Positions 21,101 to 27,911 are shown, numbered from the stretch's first letter. The stretch is 64,000 bases of DNA from Mediterranea massiliensis (GCF_900128475.1 NZ_LT635838.1:436536-500535); one strand, 5' to 3'. The notes: generated from the sequence alone by a model not told the origin. Numbers and translations: made by a program.

Positions 21101-21268
21101 AATGACAAGTTTCTAAAATGGTTTGATATAAAAAGCAATTATACTAATGGACCAGATTTTACCAGAGGAAACAAATGGTGGGATATGACAACTCATGCCC
21201 AATGGCAGAAACATGTAAATAAATATGGGAAAAATGGCACTTTATTAAACACCGCTCCTAAACGTTAA
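12128..21268 (+). CDS. SpvB/TcB-like RHS-repeat polymorphic toxin with nuclease-like C-terminal tip
   Basis: 3046-residue exported RHS protein. In order: Sec signal peptide (residues 1-24), SpvB-like domain (about 180-480), FG-GAP-type repeats carrying NGDGLPD/DINGDGLVD/DVDGDGYLD motifs (about 580, 675, 1267, 1364, 1454, 1541), a TcdB-middle region, YD/RHS repeats (about 2080-2700) and the RHS core with DHLGSS, GLYYYGARYYDPRLGLW and NNPIRYVDPTGM (about 2708-2810). The variable tip of about 236 residues follows: a Gly/Ala-rich hydrophobic pretoxin segment, then a domain with RGNRID, GPDF and WWDMTT...QWQKHVNKYG. I read that domain as a restriction-endonuclease-fold toxin, with low certainty. 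Base composition becomes AT-rich at the tip, as expected for exchanged toxin modules. The probable immunity gene follows. The SpvB/RHS shell probably encapsulates the toxin as in Tc toxins. Confidence 0.88.
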   Translation: MKNYIQKVAWALVLLLAATLSLSAKDGTAVRKLFKKGVSDSISVGGSKLVVLQKDLIRNRSLSVNSIGEENVPELDFAMTNVTAGGQGYRFLPHGTHFTGEGATVKIKYDRTRIPSGYTEDDIRTYYYDPAEKHWVALERVRVDKKEECVVSKTTHFTDMINGVIQAPESPQTEGFAPTMMNDIKAADPTAKINVIAPPSANNRGSANLQYPFEMPPARNGMQPSLGLQYSSEGGSGWLGEGWNVSVPSITLDTRWGVPRYDQSKETETYLLSGSMLSTMDDNGQMGVAHRGEKMNRKADRQFYTRQGGDFSRIIRKGDSPANYYWEVTDKQGVKYIYGGDGAVVKGNVTDASGNTREVIAEWKLKRVEELHGDYIEYVYDIVDEDVRGGLKAKAAYLKEVHAGNAGQEPHTVVLFEGNKVKQVKTNNARYGFLASSNKLLEKVTVNFQGETLRSYAFDYKEGAFHKEMLTGVRQYDNTGKEVAFQNFDYYDDVQAEKGYVPFKDDSEKWNTHDDGLDAGFVNPLKTVSKRFSDKPTALGGTTSSSVSGSFYAGVGPWDGSKWKGNTIGGSYSYSSDTSKGLSAFVDLNGDGLPDKVYKSGGSVYYRPQVKTDNGEVVYGEPVKVKGISNFSTTKSSTNSFGANAVVGWNVLTAVVGTDKSTTKTKTTQYFSDINGDGLVDLVSNGKVYFNHLEFDEAGNAVPTFTLSSADTPSPIIYGGKVDTSVMEVSEDEQAEAIKNSPMEDIVRVWQAPKDGTVSVAGQVSLVAPTGDYDADEYQKADGVRVAIQKGGNELWNKTIAKGDGSSYAAAVSSVAVKRGDRIYFRVQSGSEETSNGSFDKVNWSPTIIYAGESNVLPNGLSSTEYKPEDGAIYDVNTSANVENGSSVEVHSVFHKPVTTDDVVLSIIGSNDKKDSDGNDNPNYIEKTVFARTLKANETFNGDSLNISLENTEKLTNFSFEISSTSNVDWKNIGWQASVTYKDSANIEQTVAVPAHYNTFANALAEGKPYLTTATDTIMVVSPVLILSDNSINGQITLTAKTEDALVGKKSFTIENGILKADTLRFATTAGKKLWFEYSYPATISDETVTSASVSIQKDAAGLVTENVLAGFYAESDNLGFGMLYRGWGGFVYNSAEGRYAKPIDESLLKLPENENDKVDPLTMAFTPLGTDQTSMDKWVGQRQDIYLTATEASTARLTEQDVLLTNPLDNNAEVAGLAGEYLQGTGAAAVNQVVSSKSTVVQGGALGITHNNANGSSKTEVAMMDMNGDGFPDIIAGGSIQYTNSQGGLSGEIYKGIGANNSDNASEAWGYGGNPVASVSQITNLAKGVKQSLSNVQTEWQAQFSITGSAPKNTDEAVESFIDINGDGLPDKILSDKKVRLNLGYAFTEPIDWELDRIQGGKSLSYDIGASGGANQGFGEIKEKQINKASGSFSAGFGIVTSESEEEYNLIDINSDGLPDKVWKNGDGIIVALNTGNGFDEPISWKGASALSESASTSESANAAFTLTINIPVISIKISTNPGASTSHSINRPTYSLQDVDGDGYLDIVESEKESELKVTRSAIGRTNMLKSVTNSLGGTFTLDYAHTTPTYGLPGGKWVMSALTVDDGIHDDGPVMTTAFEYKDGKRDRHEREFLGFGEVITKNLDTENGNSVYRQAVENYDVANYYTQGNVTATSVEDANGNKYTETKNRYDSYYLTADGDKYTFAKRDVNLWSDRASAFVPLRYTANLQYEGAANGVVTSEAWNEYYLNGYHGELKSYKYSDKGSLGEDGNGKFDYATAIKYTDNASKHILGLPVDVTVTGGDGSLYHHVTAKYNTNYANHITQITQQLNDGAAVTDYKYDSYGNIIQKTLPANGKGQRMWYKYRYEPEMNMYVERIDDAWGYRSEQGNFDYRYGIAKEHRDLNNFYYETDVDDLGRITGVRGPNELATGVPYAIAFEYQPLATFNESGITAPAYAVTKHYDIQHPNDDLETVTFVDGFGRAVQVKKDGVVTSASKGSSAKDENVMIVSGRNVYDAFGRVAKAFYPTTEGTGSNSTFSKSFDNVSPTVTVYDVLDRVTSVTLPDNSTTTTAYTVDNSSHTLVTTVTDALHNVQATHTNGSGKTLKTIQKSGPDGEITTSFEYDGIQRLVRVTDTEGNVTTSTYDMGDRRTEVNHPASGITSFTYDALGNVLTKQTANLAKEGKFITYDYDYQRLTGINYPDHPENNVKYYYGGRNASQNRIGRLMLREDGTGAIEYFYGKMGEVTKTRRTMIVPNQAIATYVTQWTYDSHNRLLEMIYPDEEKITYSYNLGGQLEKVHGYKSYGYDYVSKIGYDKFEQRTYLKYCNGAETFYTYAPQRRRLQNLTVNSGGNTIMDNAYTYDAVSNVLSVVNGASVPQSGKAGGQMAHTYTYDALYRLVSATGTYTGADNKTASYTLAMGYDNMHRITSKRQILTQNNVQFNGTLNAGYDLSYTYGTDTGKKFQLANVKDVNYRTEENPSESENVNNNHAYEYDANGNLVYVNTSRTKKDGMADEKTAERKLKWDEENRLLASDDNGFVTNYWYDADGERTVKTSGESDQVYVNSEFAGGRTNTAKFSLYVSPYLVANQGGRYTKHIYIGSQRVVSKIGDFDSYGSDPRRIQYAGSETDGLSVDYKVKYTQQLQVIKDNYATFAVPYNGEDNNDYVDGKGFCCNDGSLEAAQARVMARAMKNNFQEGDSYEKMQFYYHPDHLGSSSYITNLEGEVVQHIEYVPFGEVFVEERNNIWNTPYLFNAKEFDEETGLYYYGARYYDPRLGLWITTDPLQEKYYDISTYCYAYNNPIRYVDPTGMEGWLSDWWKQNNVGTRLLGGVQMVGGSIEAVGGGIGGILTAETGVGLAGGVALLLHGADNAYAGAKQMWTGKSQTTCTYAGTKYASQKLGASEETADKIATTVDVGTSFVGGGSGLYKSNRFVTGRLQKHVNQAVKEVDSEGLKALTQKQLRAVQKNSRLYPAYRGNRIDVRTRQKVGNDKFLKWFDIKSNYTNGPDFTRGNKWWDMTTHAQWQKHVNKYGKNGTLLNTAPKR

Positions 21269-21279
21269 TAACTGTAATT

Positions 21280-21308
21280 AGAGCCAGAGACATTCAGTTT
21301 CTGGCTCT
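21280..21308 (+). terminator. Hairpin between RHS toxin and immunity gene
   Basis: 9-bp perfect stem AGAGCCAGA (21280-21288) and TCTGGCTCT (21300-21308). No T-run follows, so it may be a weak terminator or processing/stability hairpin uncoupling toxin and immunity expression. Confidence 0.5.
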
Positions 21309-21326
21309 ATAATAAAATAAGATGAA

Positions 21327-22208
21327 ATGAATTTACTCCATTATTTCAATAAAAAAAGAGAATTATCTCCAAGTAATAGGAAAGAATATTCCTTAAATGA
21401 ACATGGATATGTGGATTTAAAGAACCAATTTATAGATAGTTCCGATTTGGCAAACAAATACGAAAAATGCGATTTTTCTAAATCGTCGTTTGCTCATTCC
21501 AATAGAATATATTGGATAGAAAACAGAATATTTATAAATTCAATATTTTATAAAACAATTTTTAGAGCATTAGCAGAACATGGAAATGAATTTTATAGCT
21601 GTATGTTTGAAAATATAAATTTCAAAAATGCAATTATAGGATACGATTCATCGTGCTATACCTATTGTACTTTTAAGAAAGTCAAATTCGGTGCATTTAT
21701 AAAACCACAATTTAGAGATTGCAAATTTATAAATTGTGATTTTTACGATGTGGATTTTCAAGCTTCAAATTTTGAAAATTGTGAGTTCATCGGCAATTTA
21801 GATAACGTGTGGTTTAGAGGAGGATTTCCTACAGAATCTTTTAAAAAAGAGTTTGGAAATGCTAAGCAGAATAAAATGCTAAATGTATCTTTTGAGGATG
21901 CAATATTACATGATGTGACATTTAGTGACAATTGTGATTTATCTACAGTTTTGTTCCCTAAACAAGGAAAGTATTTGTTTTTTGATAATTGGGATGAACA
22001 GTTAGATCTGATAATGAATGAATGTACAGCAAATAAGTCTATGACAATAAGAAACGATATTGTTTCTTTTGTTGAAATACACAAGGTTCATTCAGCAAAT
22101 CAAAAGTATTATATCTTAAATGTTGTAGATTTGTTGAAAGAGTATGATGATAAAGCTGTTGAAATTATTGCAAAAAAAGCAACACAAAAAATAGGATTTT
22201 CAGAATAG
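21327..22208 (+). CDS. Pentapeptide-repeat-like protein, probable immunity to the RHS tip
   Basis: 293-residue, AT-rich gene directly after the toxin. Residues about 45-200 show degenerate A(N/D)FxxC-type pentapeptide spacing (CDFSKSSF, CMFENINFKNA, CTFKKVKF, CKFINCDFYDVDFQASNFENC), predicting a right-handed beta-helix. There is no signal peptide, so it is cytosolic, as expected for protection against a nuclease effector. Immunity function is inferred from position and AT content; pentapeptide proteins are a known immunity scaffold in polymorphic toxin loci. Followed by a terminator. Confidence 0.7.
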   Translation: MNLLHYFNKKRELSPSNRKEYSLNEHGYVDLKNQFIDSSDLANKYEKCDFSKSSFAHSNRIYWIENRIFINSIFYKTIFRALAEHGNEFYSCMFENINFKNAIIGYDSSCYTYCTFKKVKFGAFIKPQFRDCKFINCDFYDVDFQASNFENCEFIGNLDNVWFRGGFPTESFKKEFGNAKQNKMLNVSFEDAILHDVTFSDNCDLSTVLFPKQGKYLFFDNWDEQLDLIMNECTANKSMTIRNDIVSFVEIHKVHSANQKYYILNVVDLLKEYDDKAVEIIAKKATQKIGFSE

Positions 22209-22219
22209 AAATGTAAAAT

Positions 22220-22260
22220 AAACTGTGTCATACTACAATTGGTAAACACAGTTTATTTAC
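22220..22260 (+). terminator. Intrinsic terminator after the immunity gene
   Basis: Perfect 9-bp stem AAACTGTGT (22220-22228) and ACACAGTTT (22246-22254), followed by a T-rich tract (ATTTACGTTTTA). Confidence 0.75.
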
Positions 22261-22389
22261 GTTTTATCTTTGAGCCACCTTGAAAAAAAGTGACATCAAA
22301 ACAGAGTGGTGCTTCAAAATGCTGGAATTTTTTACAGACCTTATGTATCTGCACTACAAGACGATTTAATTTACACGACCTATATGCAC

Positions 22390-22644
22390 TTATTTTTTCT
22401 TCAATACATATAGCTTAGCAGTCTCACCTTTCGGTTCATTACCCAGTGAATCTGTCAAGACAACATTGTTGGCATCCTTCACTTTATAGAAGGTATGCTC
22501 GCCACTTGAAGAGCGCACAAGCATCAAGACATTGTTGTCAAGCACTTGAAAGGTGCCGCTTGTTTCGTCATACCCTTTTTTGCTATCTATTTTGCAAAAT
22601 AGAACAAATCTATGCAATAAATGCAAATTACAATCGTCTTTCAA
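22390..22644 (-). pseudogene. C-terminal remnant of an NlpE-like lipoprotein
   Basis: 84-codon minus-strand frame whose last 60 residues (SGTFQVLDNNVLMLVRSSSG...FYKVKDANNVVLTDSLG...AKLYVLKKK) look like the C-terminal half of the copper-resistance NlpE-like domain common in Bacteroidales. The first residues (MKDDCNLHLLHRF) do not fit the family and no lipoprotein signal is present, so this is a 5'-truncated relic. It lies between the immunity gene and an orphan RHS fragment, in a patch built from broken pieces. Confidence 0.55.
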
Positions 22645-22777
22645 CTATAACACAAAAAGTTGGCGAGATGAAAATAACATTAAGACAAGGCTTCAAACCG
22701 CCTTAAAAATCAGCAGGGAATATCAGAGGATTTTTTCCTTTGAATCTTTGACTTATTTCCTTTTGCAGAATCTGCTC

Positions 22778-23430
22778 CACTACCGTGACCGATGCACTCC
22801 ATAATGTTCAGGCTACCCATACCAATGGCAGTGGCAAGACCTTGAAGACCATCCAGAAGAGCGGTCCTGACGGTGAGATTACCACTTCGTTTGAGTATGA
22901 TGGCATACAGCGTCTTGTTCGTGTTACCGACACGGAGGGTAATGTAACGACCTCTACTTACGACATGGGTGACCGCCGTACTGAGGTGAACCATCCTGCA
23001 AGCGGCATCACAAGTTTCACTTATGATGCGCTCGGCAATGTGCTGACCAAGCAGACTGCCAACCTTGCAAAGGAAGGCAAGTTCATCACCTACGATTACG
23101 ACTATCAGCGTCTGACGGGTATCAACTACCCAGACCACCCGGAGAACAACGTAAAGTATTACTACGGTGGTCGCAATGCCTCTCAGAACCGTATCGGTAG
23201 GTTGATGCTCCGTGAGGACGGAACAGGTGCCATCGAATACTTCTATGGCAAGATGGGCGAAGTCACCAAGACCCGCCGCACGATGATTGTGCCTAATCAA
23301 GTGATCGCAACTTATGTGACGTAATGGACTTATGACAGCCACAACCGCCTGTTAGAGATGATTGTCCAGACGAGGAGAAGATTACTTCTCTTACAATCTC
23401 GGCGGTCAGCTTGAGAAGGTTCATGGCTAA
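22778..23430 (+). pseudogene. Orphan fragment of RHS core (copy of 18385-19037)
   Basis: The block is colinear with the RHS gene at an offset of 4393 bp. Bases 22827-23296 match 18434-18903 without a difference that I can find (470 bp), while about 45 bp on the left and about 130 bp on the right are clearly diverged. On the right there is a CAA-to-TAA stop (near 23322) and small indels. It lacks start, tip and core end, so it is not a functional gene. The mosaic identity suggests gene conversion between the resident RHS gene and this orphan piece. Orphan core pieces are typical of RHS loci that exchange toxin tips. Confidence 0.85.
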
Positions 23431-23606
23431 AAAGCAAAGGATGTTAGTTCTTATATATTAATAAAGTAAAAAATGCCCAAATGCAATATATTTTAACGCC
23501 TTAATAATGAAAATTGTTAATAATACATAAATAACGCATTCGTTATATATCGATTTAAAATAAATTTCGTAAATTTGCATAATTTAATCAATAGTACTGT
23601 ATAAAT
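23431..23606 (+). promoter_or_regulatory. AT-rich promoter region of the C10 protease gene
   Basis: 176-bp AT-rich spacer. TAAATTTG at 23570-23577 matches the -7 consensus and lies 30 nt before the ATG at 23607. No clear -33 TTTG is present. Confidence 0.5.
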
Positions 23607-25058
23607 ATGAAAAAGTATTTAGTTTTAATATTATTGGCAGTGATTGTATCATCGTGCCAAGATGAAATTCTTAATGACAGTAATCCTGTTATTGAGAACG
23701 TGAATGTTAATTTGTCTATGGATGAGGCAATGAGTATTGCAAATGATAATCCTACAAATTTATCAGAGGATGAGATTCTGGCAATGGTAAATGATTTTTC
23801 CACTTCGTTGGGCTCAAAAACAAGAAGTGCTGCCAATCCAAGAATGTCTATTGTGGGCTCATATCGCATTGGCGGAATTATATCAAGCAAGACAACAAGA
23901 GGGACTACGACTGATAGTATTCCTGTTTATGAGGTGTGTTTACAGTCTGGAGAAAAGAGTGGGTATGCTTTAGTTTCTGCCGACTCTCGAAGTGCTGGTG
24001 TTTTGGCATATATAGAAAATGGTAATTTTGAGAAAAAAGATAGTACTGGGGCATGTTTGATGTTAAAATTGGCAGAAGCTTCAACTGTTTCAGAGATAAA
24101 TAAAATAGAAAGGCTCAAAGTTGAGTTACGAGAGAAAACCTTGAAGAAAGTAGCTTCTTGTTTGGGTAAATCTACAGTAACATATGAAGAAATAAAAGAT
24201 TTGATTGAGGTTAATGGTGTAAAAAGCCATGAAACAACTTCCCGTTCTACAGCTTATGACAAACCTTTGAGCCAGATTATATCGTTAATGCCTCAAAATG
24301 GTGGAGCTGTTTTAAAGACCGAGTGGGATCAAGACAATCCTTATAACTTGTTGTTGCCTAAAACTTATAATGAATATCATACGGAAACAAATTACCCTAT
24401 GGGGTGTGCTATTACAGCAGGAGTTCAAACTTTAGCAGCTATCGCTCCGAGCATGACGATTGATGGAACAGTCATAGACTGGGCATTTGTTACTAAAAAA
24501 CCGAAATTGAAGTATGATTCGTATTTTGGCGGAGATTATGAGGAGGCTATGATGATTTCCAAAGTAGTTAAGCATATGTATGAAGGAACAAATACAACAC
24601 CAAATATTGATGAGGATTTTAAGTATGGGCCTTATGATGATCCGAATATACCTCGTGTAAAAAGTAGTACAACTTCAGTTTCTAATTTATTGGATTATTT
24701 AAAGAAGTATGTTTCTTGTGGCACTTATTATAATAAATATGCCCCAGATCCATTGTTAAATACGATAAATGCAAACCGCCAGATGCCTTGCGTTGCAATA
24801 ATGGGTGGAACACATACTGCAAATGAACAGGCAGAAAAAGGTTCTCATGCTTGGGTTATAGATGGATATGCAATTTGCACTAAGACAAGCAGAGAAATTT
24901 TACGAAATAACGATTTGTACTTTCATGCTAATATGGGATGGGGTGGACCTGACAATGGCTTTTATAAGGTAAATGCAGATGCTTCGACTGATTTTGAGAC
25001 AACATTAGGCACTTATAATATAAATTTTTGGGAAATAACAGAAATTCATAAGAAATAA
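23607..25058 (+). CDS. C10-family (streptopain-like) cysteine protease lipoprotein
   Basis: 483-residue protein with a lipobox (LLAVIVSSC, lipidated Cys near 17), a propeptide resembling the streptopain inhibitor-like pro-domain (YALVSADSRSAGVLAYIENG), then a C10 peptidase domain. The catalytic cysteine is in PMGCAITAG (Cys267) and the histidine in GSHAWVIDGY (His414), followed by the family signature FHANMGWGGPDNGFYKV. Residue order and spacing match SpeB and the Bacteroides fragilis Bfp proteases. It is probably anchored to the cell surface and matured by pro-domain cleavage. The gene is much more AT-rich than its surroundings, indicating separate acquisition. Confidence 0.9.
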   Translation: MKKYLVLILLAVIVSSCQDEILNDSNPVIENVNVNLSMDEAMSIANDNPTNLSEDEILAMVNDFSTSLGSKTRSAANPRMSIVGSYRIGGIISSKTTRGTTTDSIPVYEVCLQSGEKSGYALVSADSRSAGVLAYIENGNFEKKDSTGACLMLKLAEASTVSEINKIERLKVELREKTLKKVASCLGKSTVTYEEIKDLIEVNGVKSHETTSRSTAYDKPLSQIISLMPQNGGAVLKTEWDQDNPYNLLLPKTYNEYHTETNYPMGCAITAGVQTLAAIAPSMTIDGTVIDWAFVTKKPKLKYDSYFGGDYEEAMMISKVVKHMYEGTNTTPNIDEDFKYGPYDDPNIPRVKSSTTSVSNLLDYLKKYVSCGTYYNKYAPDPLLNTINANRQMPCVAIMGGTHTANEQAEKGSHAWVIDGYAICTKTSREILRNNDLYFHANMGWGGPDNGFYKVNADASTDFETTLGTYNINFWEITEIHKK

Positions 25059-25122
25059 TTAGTTTTAATTGCATTTGGTGTACAAAGTTATGTACATCAA
25101 ATGCTTTATTCTATTGGCAAAT

Positions 25123-25848
25123 ATGAAAATAATTCAATACTTTTTTCTTTTTTTTGTGTTTTCTATAGTATATGGCTGTAGTAATGGTACTGATGTTTCA
25201 TCATTGTGTTTTGAAAAAGAGTATTACGAAAAGCCATTATTAGAAAACCCATCGGAAATTATGTTTAGTGGTGGAAGCAACAATCTTTCAGTCGAAGTGT
25301 CAGATGATAATGTTTTGGAAGCCACTATTGATGCTGGAAAAATAAAAATAAAGACAAAAAAGAATGGGATTGTTTATCTTGTTGTAAAGGATAAGACGGA
25401 GAATACTAGCGTTACTATTAGGGTTAAGGTCGTGGATAGTTACTTAGGTTTGCAATTAGGCAAACCAATTCCGAACTATTCTGTTTATAACGAAGATGAC
25501 AGACTTTATTTAGTAAATAATAAAAGTAAATCATTTTATTTATATGATAAATCTTTTAATTTAAAAGCTACTGGCAATTACAAACTGTTTGTGAAAAACT
25601 CAAATTATTTTCTTTCTTTAGTCTTTTCAGATAAGGTTTGTTTTTATAATATTTCAAACAGTTCACATGCTTTTTTATGGGGAGCCATTCCTACTTATTT
25701 AGGGTTTTTATGGACGAATGAAGGTCTTACAACTACTAATGCACGAGATATATCACCTGTCGTTATGACTGCTTTTGATTTAGACACAAATAACGTTTAC
25801 TATTTTAATGTTGATTCTACCGAATTTCCTTACGGGATATTAAATTAA
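25123..25848 (+). CDS. Lipoprotein of unknown function, probably shortened by a nonsense mutation
   Basis: The ATG at 25123 gives a lipoprotein signal (MKIIQYFFLFFVFSIVYGC) and is preferred over upstream in-frame codons. The mature protein of about 220 residues has an N-terminal Ig-like segment (FSGGSNNLSVEVSDDNVLEATIDAGKI split by strands) and a beta-rich C-terminal half, but I recognise no enzyme motif. Immediately after the TAA at 25846-25848 the same frame stays open for 38 sense codons to a TAA at 25963-25965, encoding ordinary-looking sequence (ISNIQHLSVDAILNICKTDD). The original protein may therefore have been 39 residues longer. It lies 64 nt after the C10 protease and is probably co-transcribed; it could be a partner or inhibitor, which is speculation. 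Confidence 0.65.
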   Translation: MKIIQYFFLFFVFSIVYGCSNGTDVSSLCFEKEYYEKPLLENPSEIMFSGGSNNLSVEVSDDNVLEATIDAGKIKIKTKKNGIVYLVVKDKTENTSVTIRVKVVDSYLGLQLGKPIPNYSVYNEDDRLYLVNNKSKSFYLYDKSFNLKATGNYKLFVKNSNYFLSLVFSDKVCFYNISNSSHAFLWGAIPTYLGFLWTNEGLTTTNARDISPVVMTAFDLDTNNVYYFNVDSTEFPYGILN

Positions 25849-26026
25849 AACACAACAGCAATTAGCAATATACAACACCTTTCTGTTGATGCTATTTTGA
25901 ATATATGTAAAACTGATGATATTAGAGGTGAAGTTCTGAATGGTAAAGGTGTAAGAGTTAAGTAAACGACTCTCTCATTTACTCATTGATAAAGCTGACA
26001 ATGCAAAAGACTTTTCAATAAGATTC

Positions 26027-26064
26027 AAAAGGATGGTAGGATTGAAACTCTTGCCATCCTTTTT
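26027..26064 (+). terminator. Intrinsic terminator ending the cargo block
   Basis: Stem AAAAGGATGG (26027-26036) pairs with CCATCCTTTTT (26054-26064), with the T-run included in the 3' arm. Confidence 0.85.
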
Positions 26065-26185
26065 CGATTAAGTCTCACAATCTACACTTTGTCAGCTTTT
26101 GGCTTTATTGTCCATTGTTATTATTCAATAATGGTTCTTTCTCTAACGATATGCTGTTTTTACCAAGAATTTACATAAAAGTTGT

Positions 26186-26192
26186 TATAATA
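26186..26192. repeat. Left target-site duplication of the IS21 element (TATAATA)
   Basis: TATAATA immediately precedes the IS end at 26193 and is repeated at 28776-28782 after the other end. The 7-bp length suits IS21; AT-richness makes a chance match possible. Confidence 0.6.
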
Positions 26193-26206
26193 TGACAGTA
26201 TCGGCG

Positions 26207-26262
26207 AATCGGTACCACTGTAGCGCATGAATCGGTACCATCATAGCGCCCCAATCGGTACC
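26207..26262 (+). repeat. Left IS21 terminal repeats (3 x AATCGGTACC)
   Basis: Exact copies at 26207-26216, 26230-26239 and 26253-26262, precisely 23 bp apart, about two helical turns; likely transposase binding sites. Confidence 0.85.
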
Positions 26263-26303
26263 AAAAAGATGTAAAGTTCTGCTCATGTATAATAATAACC
26301 GCC

Positions 26304-26311
26304 TATCTTTG
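26304..26311 (+). promoter_or_regulatory. -7 promoter element TATCTTTG for istAB
   Basis: Exact TAnnTTTG match 27 nt before the istA ATG at 26339. Confidence 0.55.
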
Positions 26312-26338
26312 CAGAAGAATTTTTAAATCTGTATAGAT

Positions 26339-27895
26339 ATGGCACAAAGTAATGTAAACATGAGCAAATTAAAACGTTCATTTCAAATGCTAGCGGCAAA
26401 AATACCGCAACGCACCATTTGCGAGCAACTACACATGGGACGTGGCGTACTGAACCGTTACAAGACCTTGGCGGATTCCCAAGGTTTGTCCTATGGCGTG
26501 ATAGGCCGCATGAGTGACGGGGAAATAGAATCTTTCCTCCAGTTGTCCAAACCCACAGCAGCCCCATCTTCCCAACGTCAGGTGCTGGACGGGCTGTTGC
26601 CTGAATATGTGTCAGACTTGTCGCATAACCGCTACCTCACCATTCAAGCCCTGCACGAGTCATACAAGAAGGAGCATCCCGACGGATATGGATACACCCA
26701 GTTCAAGAAGTCAATCCGTAAGTATCAGTACTCACACAACCTCAGCTTCCATAACACCTATATTCCTGGGGAAGAGATGCAGATTGACTTCGCCGGCGAT
26801 ACCCTGTGGCTTACCGACCCGAAGACAGGTGAGCTAACCAAGGTTGTCGTCCTGGTCTGTATCCTGCCATACAGCGGCTTGGGATTTGCCAAGGCTATGT
26901 ACAACGCTTCCATGGAGAACTTCTTCGGCGGTATATCCGATGCCTTCTCTTACTTCGGCGGAACAACTCGCATAGCCAAGAGTGACAACATGAAGCAGTG
27001 GGTGAAGAAATACGACCGCTACGAGCCAGCGTTCAATGATGCAGCCGTGGAATGGGCCGCCTACTACGATACAACCCTCCAAACCTGCAGGGTTCGCACT
27101 CCCAGGGACAAAGGTCCAGTCGAGGGACTCGTCCAAAAGACCTACAATGCCGTCTACGCTCTGCTACATGACGAGGTGTTTTACAATCTACCGAGTATGA
27201 ATGCCCGTATCTATGAGTTGATGGACGGCTTCAATGAAAAGCCGTCCAGAACGACAGGGAGAAGCAGACGTGACATCTTCGAGGCGGAAGAGCAACCTAC
27301 GTTGGGCAAACTGCCCATGACTCCATACCGCTTCAGATATCGCAAGGAGGTGAAACTGTCCGGTACCTATCACGTCATGGTTGACAAGCACAACTATAGC
27401 GTGCCATACCAGTATGTCGGGCAAAAGGTGAGCGTACTGTGGGACTTGGATACCGTGGAGGTTTACTCCGGGAGTTCTCGCATAGCCATCCATCAGCGTC
27501 GCCAAGGATCTGGATACAGCACGCTTGACGAGCATATGCCAGACAAACATCTTGCCTACAAGCACGGACAGGGATATAATGCCGCCTATTTCCTGGAGGA
27601 GGCGGCATTGGTCGGCAGCAACACCACTGCTGCAGTCCAATCCATCCTCAATCGCACGAAGCATGTCGAGCAGTCGTACAAGTCCTGCCAAGGAGTCCTG
27701 TCTCTCAAGCGCAAGTATGGCAAGGAGCGTCTGGAGAAGGCCTGCAAGCGTCTGGCAGGTTGTTCATCCATCACCTACACGACCATCCGCAATGTGTTGG
27801 AGAAGAACCTTGATCAAGTTGACGGGGAAGAAACAGTCTCAAATGTGCCACAGAACGACTATGTGAGAGGCGCGGAGGCATTTATGAACATTTAA
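26339..27895 (+). CDS. istA: IS21-family transposase IstA
   Basis: 518 residues. There is an N-terminal helix-turn-helix region (ICEQLHMGRGVLNRYKTLADSQGLSYG, given in parts), then a DDE integrase core with MQIDFAGDTLW (first Asp), a central segment with AKSDNMK (second Asp) and a Glu in the KGPVEGLVQKTYNAVY region, then the C-terminal Mu-type domain. Length and motif order are normal for IstA. IstB follows after 16 nt and acts as its ATPase helper. Confidence 0.93.
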   Translation: MAQSNVNMSKLKRSFQMLAAKIPQRTICEQLHMGRGVLNRYKTLADSQGLSYGVIGRMSDGEIESFLQLSKPTAAPSSQRQVLDGLLPEYVSDLSHNRYLTIQALHESYKKEHPDGYGYTQFKKSIRKYQYSHNLSFHNTYIPGEEMQIDFAGDTLWLTDPKTGELTKVVVLVCILPYSGLGFAKAMYNASMENFFGGISDAFSYFGGTTRIAKSDNMKQWVKKYDRYEPAFNDAAVEWAAYYDTTLQTCRVRTPRDKGPVEGLVQKTYNAVYALLHDEVFYNLPSMNARIYELMDGFNEKPSRTTGRSRRDIFEAEEQPTLGKLPMTPYRFRYRKEVKLSGTYHVMVDKHNYSVPYQYVGQKVSVLWDLDTVEVYSGSSRIAIHQRRQGSGYSTLDEHMPDKHLAYKHGQGYNAAYFLEEAALVGSNTTAAVQSILNRTKHVEQSYKSCQGVLSLKRKYGKERLEKACKRLAGCSSITYTTIRNVLEKNLDQVDGEETVSNVPQNDYVRGAEAFMNI

Positions 27896-27911
27896 ACATA
27901 TATATAGTAAC

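Noticed and set aside
12128..21268. T6SS-associated Rhs effector
   Set aside because: There is a Sec signal and an SpvB/FG-GAP N-terminus but no PAAR or VgrG domain, and no T6SS genes occur in the window.
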